A DNA stretch of 60,921 bases from a bacterium UBP8_UBA817. Its GTDB lineage: Bacteria > Margulisbacteria > Marinamargulisbacteria > SXXA01 > SICP01. The position numbers and the translations under genes were made by a program. The notes below the pieces were generated by a model that worked only from the letters and a program-made list of their open reading frames with translations, was not told where the DNA came from and made no database searches. The stretch covers positions 1-60,921 of the forward strand of contig CAMCZW010000009.1 of NCBI GenBank assembly GCA_945888435.1. The letters run 5' to 3'. Shown here one piece after another: positions 1-7,765 of the stretch. The stretch's first letter is position 1. Each line of letters starts with the position of its first letter.

Positions 1-509
1 AGTTGAACCCAAGTCATCACTTCATAAAGGGGCAACAATATTGTCGGCAATGTCTCGGGATTTCCATCAATGAGTATTCGGCCAAATAAAATACCGCATA
101 GGGGCAATGTAAGAGCGGTTTTAAACTTGCCAGCTGTCGATGCCGCCACAATATTTCCATATTTCGCAGAGAGGACTCGAAGCGCCATAATCGCAAACTC
201 TCTCGCTAGGATAATAAATACCGGAATTGGAGAAATCGCTTTCATCAATACCAATGGTAAAAATACTAAAATTAAAATTTTATCCGCTAAAGGATCTAGT
301 ACTTTTCCCAAATCCGTCACAATATTTAATTTTCGGGCAATAAATCCATCTAAAAAGTCTGTCGCACTCACCAAAGTGAAAACAACGATGGTCCATAATT
401 GAACTTCAAGCGTATCAAATGGAGTCAGCCAAAAAATCAGGCACACCCCAATAATGCGAAGTAAGCTAATGATATTCGCTAATTGGCGTCGAAAAAATGA
501 AGAGGACAT
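1..509 (-). CDS. pgsA: CDP-diacylglycerol-glycerol-3-phosphate 3-phosphatidyltransferase (3' end cut by window)
   Basis: Integral membrane enzyme that makes phosphatidylglycerol phosphate from CDP-diacylglycerol and glycerol-3-phosphate. Translation from the ATG at 509 gives about 169 residues with no stop before the window edge, so roughly the last 10-20 residues are missing. The CDP-alcohol phosphatidyltransferase signature is complete: D51-x2-D54-G55-x2-A58-R59, then G68-x3-D72-x3-D76 (the metal and CDP site). Hydrophobic segments flank it, as in the family. It lies 7 nt after ribF at the distal end of the nusA operon, so it is probably co-transcribed. The identification is firm; the C-terminus cannot be seen. 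Confidence 0.93.
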   Translation of the reverse strand, partial: MSSSFFRRQLANIISLLRIIGVCLIFWLTPFDTLEVQLWTIVVFTLVSATDFLDGFIARKLNIVTDLGKVLDPLADKILILVFLPLVLMKAISPIPVFIILAREFAIMALRVLSAKYGNIVAASTAGKFKTALTLPLCGILFGRILIDGNPETLPTILLPLYEVMTWVQ

Positions 510-516
510 AGGTCCA

Positions 517-1341
517 CTATACTATCTTTCGGAGGTCTTCTTCAATTTGAAGTTTTAATTCGGTTACACTATCAAATTTCATTTCAGGCCGAATCATCGA
601 TGTTATTTGCACGGAAAGCGCTTGTCCATACAAATCCCCAGAAAACCCAATCAAATGAACTTCCACTTGAACCGCTGCTGCATCCTCAAACGTAGGTCTC
701 GATCCAATGTAAATCCCAGCAGGATAACGACGATGATCTAAAGTCACATATCCGCCATACACCCCATGGGGCGGAACTAGCTTCATCTTTTCCACATCCA
801 GATTCGCCGTCGGAAACCCCAGGGGAGTCCCACGATGCTGGCCATGAATCACCGTGCCTGAAATCGGATAAGGATGTCCCAATAACTCCACCGCATGATT
901 AAACTCTCCAGCCACAATCGCACTGCGAATTCGAGAGCTTTTCACCGGCTCTCCGCCCAAAGTCACGGGTGGAATGACCAATACTTTGAGTCCGTTTTGA
1001 GCGCCCCACTCAACTAAATAATTGGCATCTCCAGCGCGATATCGCCCAAAGCAATAGTCATACCCCACCACCAGCTGTTGAGGCGAGAATTGTTGAACAA
1101 TAATTTCCTCCAAAAAAACATCAGGAGACATCATCGAAATCTCCTCAGTAAAATTAAGCACCAATAACTGAGGAATCAATACTTTTAATTCATCTAAAGT
1201 CGTCAGCAGTTTTAAATTAGAATTTTTTTTAAGAACTTGAGACGGGTGAGGGTAAAAGGTCAGGGCGTGACTACAATGAGACAATAATTTTTGATGACCC
1301 AAATGGACTCCATCAAAAACGCCTAAGCCCAACGACATCAT
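517..1341 (-). CDS. ribF: Bifunctional riboflavin kinase / FAD synthetase
   Basis: Converts riboflavin to FMN (kinase) and FMN to FAD (adenylyltransferase) in the cytoplasm. The nucleotidyltransferase domain begins almost at the start with the G-x-FDGVHLGH motif at residues 7-16 and ends with the SSRIR motif near 135-139. The C-terminal riboflavin kinase domain has GTPLGFPTAN at 171-180. At 274 aa it is shorter than the usual 300-310, because the 10-15 residues that normally precede the first strand are nearly absent. The ATG overlaps the truB stop in an ATGA, implying translational coupling and supporting this start. Part of the nusA-to-pgsA operon. Confidence 0.95.
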   Translation of the reverse strand: MMSLGLGVFDGVHLGHQKLLSHCSHALTFYPHPSQVLKKNSNLKLLTTLDELKVLIPQLLVLNFTEEISMMSPDVFLEEIIVQQFSPQQLVVGYDYCFGRYRAGDANYLVEWGAQNGLKVLVIPPVTLGGEPVKSSRIRSAIVAGEFNHAVELLGHPYPISGTVIHGQHRGTPLGFPTANLDVEKMKLVPPHGVYGGYVTLDHRRYPAGIYIGSRPTFEDAAAVQVEVHLIGFSGDLYGQALSVQITSMIRPEMKFDSVTELKLQIEEDLRKIV

Positions 1342-2048
1342 AACCGCAGAGTCTCCACAATTGGCGCTTGTTCAAACAACGCTTTTTCAACTGATTCTAA
1401 AGAAAACTTTTCTAAAGAAAGCCCATTTTCAACAAGGTAGGGCCCCACAGCTGTCCTACGAAGCTGATCTGTATACGCCAACTCCCCAATCGCCGCCGCC
1501 AAATCCACCGAAAGCTGACGAATATAAGTACCCTTAGAGCAAGTGGCTGAATACTTAAAAAAAGGAGACTCATCATGAGAAATGGTCAAAATCTCTTGAA
1601 TTTCAACTGATTTAAATGGCAATGTAAATTTAGTCCCTTTGCGAGCCATGTCATACATGCGCTCACCACTAATTTTTTTAGCCGAAAATGCCGGAATCTG
1701 TTGCGTAATCGGTCCAATAAATTGAGAATAAACCCCTTCAATCGACTGACAGGTCTCTGCCCAGGGTCGGCTTAATGCACGTGTATCCGTCACAATCCCT
1801 TTGCAGTCGAGAGTATCTGTAGACTCTCCCAATTTCATCGTGGCGTCATAGGTTTTATTCATGTCTGTAAATAAATCTAAATGGCGAGTAAATAATCGGC
1901 CAATGCCCATAATCAACAGGCCAGAGGCAAATGGATCTAATGTTCCAGAAAATCCAATCCGCTTCTCATTCGTCAGCTTGCGAAGCCGGCTCACAATGTG
2001 AAAAGACGTACACCCAACCGGTTTATCGACTAAAAGAAATCCCTGCAT
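1338..2048 (-). CDS. truB: tRNA pseudouridine(55) synthase
   Basis: Makes the universal pseudouridine 55 in the T-loop of tRNAs. The catalytic motif GTLDP is seen near residues 35-39, with the nucleophilic Asp in it, and the N-terminal LLVDKPVGCTS block is typical. About 236 aa, at the short end for the family; there is no obvious extra PUA domain, so it looks like the compact form. The start is ambiguous: an ATG at 2048 overlaps the nrnA stop as TGATG, while a GTG one codon upstream (2051) is also possible. I prefer the ATG because of the coupling. It sits between nrnA and ribF, a common bacterial order. Confidence 0.94.
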   Translation of the reverse strand: MQGFLLVDKPVGCTSFHIVSRLRKLTNEKRIGFSGTLDPFASGLLIMGIGRLFTRHLDLFTDMNKTYDATMKLGESTDTLDCKGIVTDTRALSRPWAETCQSIEGVYSQFIGPITQQIPAFSAKKISGERMYDMARKGTKFTLPFKSVEIQEILTISHDESPFFKYSATCSKGTYIRQLSVDLAAAIGELAYTDQLRRTAVGPYLVENGLSLEKFSLESVEKALFEQAPIVETLRL

Positions 2049-3019
2049 CACGACACATAAAATTGGGGATCTGACATGACTTTTCGAAGACGCTCCAAGA
2101 CTTGCTGACTCACTGTCTCAAGTGTGCCCGGTAGCACAATCCCAGAGGCGCGATGATGGCCCCCACCGTTAAAAAGTGCTGAAAACTTGGATACACTAAA
2201 TTGAGTTTTGGACCGCAAGCTAATGCGAACCAGGCCATTATCCTGAGCTCTAAATAATAACGCGACATCAATCCCAGACAATTGCCGAATATATTGAATC
2301 AACTTGAGCGATGTTGTTGGAAACTCCGCAGGTAATAGCGAATACGCAATCCGATGCTCAACGACCAATTCATCCAACATCAATTTAAGAGCTTGATAAT
2401 CGGTTTCAGTAATATTCTCATACATATTTTGAGTGACTAAAGCGGTATTTGCCCCATTTTCAAGCAGTGTGGCCGACGCCCTATAAGTACTCGGTGTCAC
2501 ATTAGAATTCAAAAACGACCCAGTATCATACAAAATTGCAGAATAAAGACAGGTCGCTTGATCCGAAGTCATTTCCCAACCCGCCATTGAAAATAATAAG
2601 CAGGTTAATTCTCCAACCGAGGAAATATTTTCAACAATATTAAAATTACCAAATTTCCGGTTATCTTGATGATGATCGATATTAATAATCGTGACAGTCC
2701 CATCATCCGTAATCCCAAGCTCATCCCATTTTCGGATCCGATCCAAATTAGACGAATCCAAAATCAAAACCGTATCAAAATTATCCGATCGGGGAAAATC
2801 TGGCCGAATAAATTCAGACCCAGGTAAAAATTGAAATTGAGAATAGGTTTTATCCGCCACAAAAAAATGAAAGGGAACATTAAACTTTTGAAGTTGAAGG
2901 CACCAGGCCAAACTGGAGCCAATAGCATCAAAATCAGGGTCTTGATGGGTGAGTACCACCACACCAGAAGAGTTTTTTAAATGGTGGACAATATCGTCAA
3001 GAAGTTGGGGCGAAATCAT
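2048..3019 (-). CDS. nrnA: DHH-family nanoRNase / pAp phosphatase (NrnA-like)
   Basis: Predicted to degrade 2-5 nt RNA oligomers and to dephosphorylate 3'-phosphoadenosine 5'-phosphate. The DHH domain shows HQDPDFDAIGS at residues 25-35 and NIDHHQDN at 111-118 (metal ligands). The DHHA1 substrate-binding domain ends with GGGHHRASG at about 285-293. At 323 aa it is a normal length. Its ATG overlaps the rbfA stop (ATGA), and its position between rbfA and truB is a frequent arrangement outside the Enterobacteria. The family assignment is secure. The division between the nanoRNase and pAp activities cannot be read from sequence. Confidence 0.9.
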   Translation of the reverse strand: MISPQLLDDIVHHLKNSSGVVVLTHQDPDFDAIGSSLAWCLQLQKFNVPFHFFVADKTYSQFQFLPGSEFIRPDFPRSDNFDTVLILDSSNLDRIRKWDELGITDDGTVTIINIDHHQDNRKFGNFNIVENISSVGELTCLLFSMAGWEMTSDQATCLYSAILYDTGSFLNSNVTPSTYRASATLLENGANTALVTQNMYENITETDYQALKLMLDELVVEHRIAYSLLPAEFPTTSLKLIQYIRQLSGIDVALLFRAQDNGLVRISLRSKTQFSVSKFSALFNGGGHHRASGIVLPGTLETVSQQVLERLRKVMSDPQFYVS

Positions 3020-3351
3020 GGATCAAGGCGCTTAATTTTCTCAATAAGTCCAGCACCTCGTTCAAGGGATGGGTCATATTCAAACTGAAGCTGAGGTACA
3101 TATCTCATCTTAACGACTTTTCCGAGTTCAAATTGAATAAATTTAGCGGACTTTTTTAATCCTGCTAATACTTTCTCTTGAGTTTGGTTTTTACCAAAAA
3201 AACTGTAATACACCCAGGCATGCTGCAAATCAGACGACAACTTAATACCTGTAATGCTGATAAAGCCAACATTCGGGTCAGTTACTTTTGTTTGGATGAT
3301 GCGAGAAATTTCCTGCATCAATACGGATTTAACTCGATCTAAACGTGACAC
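3016..3351 (-). CDS. rbfA: 30S ribosome-binding factor A
   Basis: Small KH-fold factor that matures the 5' end of 16S rRNA and binds the 30S subunit. The 111-aa product begins SRLDRVKSVLMQEISRII and contains VGFISITGIKLSSDLQHAWVYYS, matching the family's core helix and strand pattern. The start codon is GTG at 3351, and the infB stop lies 5 nt upstream. Its own stop overlaps the nrnA start. The infB-rbfA order is near-universal and supports the call. Confidence 0.93.
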   Translation of the reverse strand: MSRLDRVKSVLMQEISRIIQTKVTDPNVGFISITGIKLSSDLQHAWVYYSFFGKNQTQEKVLAGLKKSAKFIQFELGKVVKMRYVPQLQFEYDPSLERGAGLIEKIKRLDP

Positions 3352-3356
3352 GATAC

Positions 3357-5294
3357 TTAAGAGTTATGTTTTTCCTGAGTAGTAAACACGGTAATTATGT
3401 CCTTTTCTTGAAGGTTAGGGAATGCGTCCATAACGACTCCACATTCAAATCCTTGAACAACTTCCTTAACATCTTCTTTAAATCGTTTGAGTGAGGCAAT
3501 TTTACCTTTGTAGATATCTGTTCCTGCACGAGTAATTACTGCGATGGAGTTACGTTGTACTTTACCTTCAGTCACATAACTACCCGCAATCACACCGACT
3601 TTGGAGAATTTAAATAATTGTCTAACTTCAATGACACCGGTTTTAACTTCTTCGTATTCAGGAGTGTATAACCCTTTAATTGATTTATTAATATCATCTA
3701 AAATTTCATAAATAATTCGGTAATGACGGATACTAACCGCTTCATTATCCGCTAACCTACGCGCTTCAGCATTTACACCCACATTAAAGCAGATCACAAT
3801 CGCTTGAGATGCAATCGCGAGCATGACGTCATTTTCATTCACATCACCAGTTGCATAATGGATAATCTGTAAATGGACATTACCAGTTTTAAGTTCATTA
3901 ACACTCGCAACAATCGCTTCTAGAGATCCATTAACGTCGGCTTTAACCACTAAGTTAAGAGGCTTCAAATTGCCTTCAGTAATATGTTGAGAAAGTGACT
4001 CTAAGCTCATCGCACGGTGCTTATTAGAGTTAAGTGCAATTTTACGTTGCTCAGCAATTTTCTTTGCTTCCCTCTCTTCTTTCATGACTTCTAAAATACT
4101 TCCTGGAGAGGGTACTGATGAAATTCCTAAAATCTCAACAGGCGCACCTGGCGTGGCCTCTGCAATATCTTTACCTAAGTCATTATGCATGGCTCTGACC
4201 TTGCCATAATCACCATCAATTACAAAGTGGTCGCCCACTCGCAATGTGCCGGATTTAATCAATACCGTCGCCACTGGGCCACGTTGACGGGAAAGGTGAG
4301 ACTCAATGACTACCGCTTTCGCAGGTAAAGTTAAGCTCGCTTTAAGATCTTGCATATCCGCCATCAAGACGATCATTTCAAGAAGTTCTTTAATGCCTTC
4401 TCTCTTTTTTGCTGAAATTGGTAGCATAACGGTAGTGCCGCCCCAATCTTCAGCCAATAAATCATGAACAGATAATTCCTGTTTTACTTTTTCTGGATTG
4501 GCTTCTGGTTTGTCCATTTTATTAATGGCCACCAAAATAGGGACATTCGCCGCTCGGGCATGGTCAATTGCTTCAACAGTTTGAGGTCTAATTCCTTCGT
4601 CTGCAGCCACAACCAGGATAACGATATCTGTTACCTGCGCACCACGAGCTCTCAAAGCCGTAAACGCCGCATGGCCTGGAGTATCTAAAAATGTCAGTTT
4701 GCGTCCGTGGATTTCAACTTGGTATGCACCAATATGCTGGGTAATTCCACCAGCCTCACCTTCAACGACATTGGTTTGTCGGATGGTGTCTAAAAGTAAT
4801 GTTTTGCCATGGTCAACGTGGCCCATAATCGTAATGACTGGGGGGCGGGTAATCAACGCTGCGGAGTCATTTGCAACTTCGCCTGCTTTGATTTCATTCA
4901 TGCTGTCTTTGAGTGTAGATCTGGTCTCAATGGCTGAGCTTTCAATCGTGACATTAAATCCAGCAACCAATTCCCTAGCGATATCCAATGGGATTTCAGA
5001 ATTTACATTAACCAATAAGCCTTTGGTTAACGCGACTCTCATCAAGTCTCCGATAAGTACTTTGGATTCTGAAATAAGTTGTTGAATTTTAATCGTTGGT
5101 GCATCCCAAGAAAATGATGCAACTTTGCCTTTATCTTGAGGGGTCTCACCCTTAAATAGGGCTCTGATTTCTGCAACGATTGTATCGTCTAAACGGGTAG
5201 ATCCTGATTTCGTTTTAACACCCATTTCCGAAAGAAACCGGATGAATTCTTTAACATTTTTGCCAATTTCTTTAGCTAAATCTTGTACTTTCAC
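3357..5294 (-). CDS. infB: Translation initiation factor IF-2 (short form)
   Basis: GTPase that brings fMet-tRNA to the 30S subunit and promotes subunit joining. An IF2_N domain occupies residues 1-48. The G domain follows: G1 GHVDHGKT at 158-165, G3 DTPGH at 204-208, G4 NKMD at 258-261, SAK at 294-296. The C-terminal EF-Tu-like and fMet-tRNA-binding domains complete 645 aa. The long charged linker of many IF-2 proteins is missing. The start is GTG at 5294, overlapping the nusA stop in GTGA. A second IF2_N-like domain sits at the end of the preceding NusA (see findings). Confidence 0.97.
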   Translation of the reverse strand: MKVQDLAKEIGKNVKEFIRFLSEMGVKTKSGSTRLDDTIVAEIRALFKGETPQDKGKVASFSWDAPTIKIQQLISESKVLIGDLMRVALTKGLLVNVNSEIPLDIARELVAGFNVTIESSAIETRSTLKDSMNEIKAGEVANDSAALITRPPVITIMGHVDHGKTLLLDTIRQTNVVEGEAGGITQHIGAYQVEIHGRKLTFLDTPGHAAFTALRARGAQVTDIVILVVAADEGIRPQTVEAIDHARAANVPILVAINKMDKPEANPEKVKQELSVHDLLAEDWGGTTVMLPISAKKREGIKELLEMIVLMADMQDLKASLTLPAKAVVIESHLSRQRGPVATVLIKSGTLRVGDHFVIDGDYGKVRAMHNDLGKDIAEATPGAPVEILGISSVPSPGSILEVMKEEREAKKIAEQRKIALNSNKHRAMSLESLSQHITEGNLKPLNLVVKADVNGSLEAIVASVNELKTGNVHLQIIHYATGDVNENDVMLAIASQAIVICFNVGVNAEARRLADNEAVSIRHYRIIYEILDDINKSIKGLYTPEYEEVKTGVIEVRQLFKFSKVGVIAGSYVTEGKVQRNSIAVITRAGTDIYKGKIASLKRFKEDVKEVVQGFECGVVMDAFPNLQEKDIITVFTTQEKHNS

Positions 5295-6619
5295 GCGCTA
5301 AGTTTTTCCTTTAATAGAGCTGCCTCTTGTGCACTCACTTTACTTCGATTACTTTTAATTTCAATTCCAAAATCCACTGCTTTTGCCATTAAGTCAGAAG
5401 TTTTAATTCCAATCTCTTTAGCTAAGTCTGATACTTTGATACCGTCTTCATCTAAAGATCCTAGGGATCCTAAAGTAGAAGGGGCCTCATCATTTTCAGA
5501 AGCAAGTCTTTCTTTTTCTAGTCTGATTTTTTCAACAATCGATAGTTGATTATTACCGAGAAGCTCAGAAGACCGGTTGTCATAGTCTGTTTCGCTCACG
5601 ATATCCAGTTTCCAGCCAGTCAATTTAACTGACAGGCGAACATTGATACCGCTTTTACCGATGGCCAATGACAATTGATCATTGGGCACAACCACTAAGG
5701 CTGTTTTTTCATCAGGATTCGTTAAAGACACCTGAGAAATTTTAGCCGGTTTTAATGCATTTGAAATAAATACTTTCGGATTTTCGTCCCATTCAAGAAC
5801 GTCGATTTTCTCTTGACCAAGTTCTCTTACAATTGCTTGAATCCGTCCGCCCATATGGCCAACGCAAGTTCCAACCGCACCGATACTAGGATTGTTGGTT
5901 TTAACTGCAACTTTCGCACGTTTGCCAGGTTCTCTGGAAACGCTTTTAACTTCAATAATCCCGTCTTGAACTTCAGGGATTTCTAATTCAAATAATTTTC
6001 TTAAAAAACCAGGGTGAGTTCTGGACACATGGATACCAGTCCCACGGTTAGTTTGCTCAACATTAGAAATATAAAGCCTGATACTTTCGTTGGCTCTGAA
6101 GGACTCTCCAGGAATAATATCTCGCTCATTTAAAATGGCTTCAACACGACCAAGATTAATCAGGTAATTACGATTTTCAATACGCTGTACAGTTCCATTA
6201 ATAATGGAACCTACTTTATCCTTGAACTCATCAAAAATAACATTCTTTTCAGCTTCTCTGATTCGTTGAATAATGACTTGTTTTGCAGTTTGAGCTGCAA
6301 TGCGTCCAAAATCATTCGGAGTAACATCCATTTCAACATTGGAATCAACCAATGCATCAGGATTCATTTTTTGAGCATCTTGAAGGGAAATTTCGGCATC
6401 CGCATCTTCAACCTCTTCAACAACAGTTTTAGTTTGAAAAATATGAGCCTGACCCGTTAAAGGATCTAATTCGCAGCGAAGTTGAAGATAATCTCCAAGC
6501 TTACGGCGAGACGCGGAAACTAATGCCTGCTCAACAGCAGACAAGATGGCTGCACGGCCAATGCCTCTCTCAGTTTCGATTTGTGCAAGAACCTGATTTA
6601 AATTTTCAATAACGATCAT
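5291..6619 (-). CDS. nusA: Transcription termination/antitermination factor NusA with a C-terminal IF2_N-like domain
   Basis: RNA polymerase-binding elongation factor. Domains in order: N-terminal domain (1-130), S1 (about 135-190, GSIINGTVQRIENRNYLINLG), KH1 and KH2 (about 200-345, with GHMGGRIQAI and IGKSGINVRLS). Residues 345-393 form a charged linker. Residues 394-442 (KVSDLAKEIGIKTSDLMAKA...) look like an IF2_N domain, not the acidic repeats of E. coli NusA. The ATG at 6619 has AAAGG about 9 nt upstream. It is first in the operon and not preceded by rimP, which normally heads this operon. A terminator-like hairpin lies in its leader. Confidence 0.93.
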   Translation of the reverse strand: MIVIENLNQVLAQIETERGIGRAAILSAVEQALVSASRRKLGDYLQLRCELDPLTGQAHIFQTKTVVEEVEDADAEISLQDAQKMNPDALVDSNVEMDVTPNDFGRIAAQTAKQVIIQRIREAEKNVIFDEFKDKVGSIINGTVQRIENRNYLINLGRVEAILNERDIIPGESFRANESIRLYISNVEQTNRGTGIHVSRTHPGFLRKLFELEIPEVQDGIIEVKSVSREPGKRAKVAVKTNNPSIGAVGTCVGHMGGRIQAIVRELGQEKIDVLEWDENPKVFISNALKPAKISQVSLTNPDEKTALVVVPNDQLSLAIGKSGINVRLSVKLTGWKLDIVSETDYDNRSSELLGNNQLSIVEKIRLEKERLASENDEAPSTLGSLGSLDEDGIKVSDLAKEIGIKTSDLMAKAVDFGIEIKSNRSKVSAQEAALLKEKLSA

Positions 6620-6654
6620 GGTTTAAACCTTTTTAAAAAATTTTTGGTAAAAAA

Positions 6655-6675
6655 AAAGTGGGAAAAACCCACTTT
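6655..6675 (-). terminator. Terminator-like hairpin in the nusA leader (possible attenuator)
   Basis: On the minus strand the sequence AAAGTGGG-TTTTT-CCCACTTT forms an 8-bp perfect stem with a 5-nt loop, followed by a run of T. This is the form of an intrinsic terminator. It lies 36 nt upstream of the nusA ATG, and the next gene upstream (hldD) is divergent, so it does not end another gene. It would terminate transcripts that start upstream of nusA unless antiterminated. An upstream pair (AGACTG at 6719-6714 with CAGTCT at 6688-6683, in RNA orientation) could form a second leader hairpin. Regulation is inferred, not shown. Confidence 0.6.
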
Positions 6676-6737
6676 GGCTGGCAGACTGATGCCCGTCAAA
6701 AATAACCTGAAGCCAGTCTATCAAAATTACAAAAGAA

Positions 6738-6766
6738 TAGTCAATCCACCCAGAGATTATGATAAT
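6738..6766 (+). promoter_or_regulatory. Candidate promoter of hldD
   Basis: A TAGTCA -35-like hexamer (6738-6743), a 17-bp spacer and a GATAAT -10-like hexamer (6761-6766) precede hldD. A start 6-8 nt after the -10 would leave only about 4-6 nt of leader before the ATG at 6778, and no Shine-Dalgarno sequence is visible. The hldD message may therefore be leaderless or nearly so. It rests on hexamer match and spacing only. Confidence 0.4.
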
Positions 6767-6777
6767 ATGTTTTTATC

Positions 6778-7752
6778 ATGATTATTATCACAGGCGGAGC
6801 CGGATTTATAGGAAGTGCAGTCGCTTGGAAATGCAATATCCAAGGGCGGGAAGACCTGATTATTGTAGACCATCTCAACACCTCCGAGAAATGGAAAAAC
6901 CTTCTTAATGTTAAATATGACACCTACTTGCAAAAAAGCGACTTTTTAGATCGATTAGTCTCTGGAAGCCTTCCTAAGATTGACGCCATTATCCACATGG
7001 GCGCATGCTCTTCTACTACCGAACAAAATATGGACTATCTCATGAAAAACAATGTGGATTACACTCTTGCTCTCATGGAATGGTGTCTTCAAAATAATGT
7101 CCGATTTATTTATGCCAGCAGTGCTGCAACCTACGGAAACGGTGAACACGGCTTTGATGATAACCATCTCATTATCCCAAAACTAAGACCCATCAATCGC
7201 TACGGATATTCCAAGCAATTAGTGGACGAATACGCCCTCAAAAAGGGATACCTTGATAAGTGCGCTGGCCTTAAATTTTTTAATGTCTATGGTCCTAATG
7301 AATATCACAAAGACGAGATGAAAAGTGTCATTGCCAAGGCATATTCCCAAATCAAAGACACCGGCAAACTCAAATTATTTAAATCTTATAAACCTCAATA
7401 TCCAGACGGCGGACAATTGCGAGATTTCGTCTACGTTAAAGACTGTGTCGAGGCCATCTGGTGGTTATTGGAAAACCCTCAAATCAACGGCATCTACAAT
7501 ATCGGCACCGGACAATCTCGCACATGGAATGACTTGGCTGCAGCCGTATTTAATGCGATGAATTATCCTGTCGACATTACTTACATCGACATGCCAGAGT
7601 CCATCCGAAATCAGTACCAATATTATACCGAAGCCAGTATGCAAAAACTGATTGATCACGGATATTTAAAGTCAATGACATCGCTTGAAGCGGGGATTGC
7701 AGACTATGTGCATCATTATCTGGCGCAGAAATTTGCACATTTAGCCGTCTAA
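6778..7752 (+). CDS. hldD: ADP-L-glycero-D-manno-heptose 6-epimerase
   Basis: Extended short-chain dehydrogenase that epimerises ADP-D-glycero-D-manno-heptose to the L,D form, the last step of nucleotide-heptose synthesis for the LPS inner core. The Rossmann motif GGAGFIGS is at residues 6-13 and the catalytic YxxxK is Y142-K146. The HldD-type block NVYGPNEYHKDEMKSV and the LRDFVYVKD segment separate it from general UDP-sugar epimerases. At 324 aa it has the family length. It is strong evidence that the host has an LPS-bearing outer membrane. It is divergent from nusA and 13 nt ahead of the next gene, but no other heptose gene is nearby. Confidence 0.95.
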   Translation: MIIITGGAGFIGSAVAWKCNIQGREDLIIVDHLNTSEKWKNLLNVKYDTYLQKSDFLDRLVSGSLPKIDAIIHMGACSSTTEQNMDYLMKNNVDYTLALMEWCLQNNVRFIYASSAATYGNGEHGFDDNHLIIPKLRPINRYGYSKQLVDEYALKKGYLDKCAGLKFFNVYGPNEYHKDEMKSVIAKAYSQIKDTGKLKLFKSYKPQYPDGGQLRDFVYVKDCVEAIWWLLENPQINGIYNIGTGQSRTWNDLAAAVFNAMNYPVDITYIDMPESIRNQYQYYTEASMQKLIDHGYLKSMTSLEAGIADYVHHYLAQKFAHLAV

Positions 7753-7765
7753 TTACTTCTCTAAT

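Noticed and set aside
70..402. Plus-strand 110-aa open frame at the left edge
   Set aside because: It lies antisense to pgsA, whose CDP-alcohol phosphotransferase motif is unmistakable; the plus-strand frame has no recognisable features.
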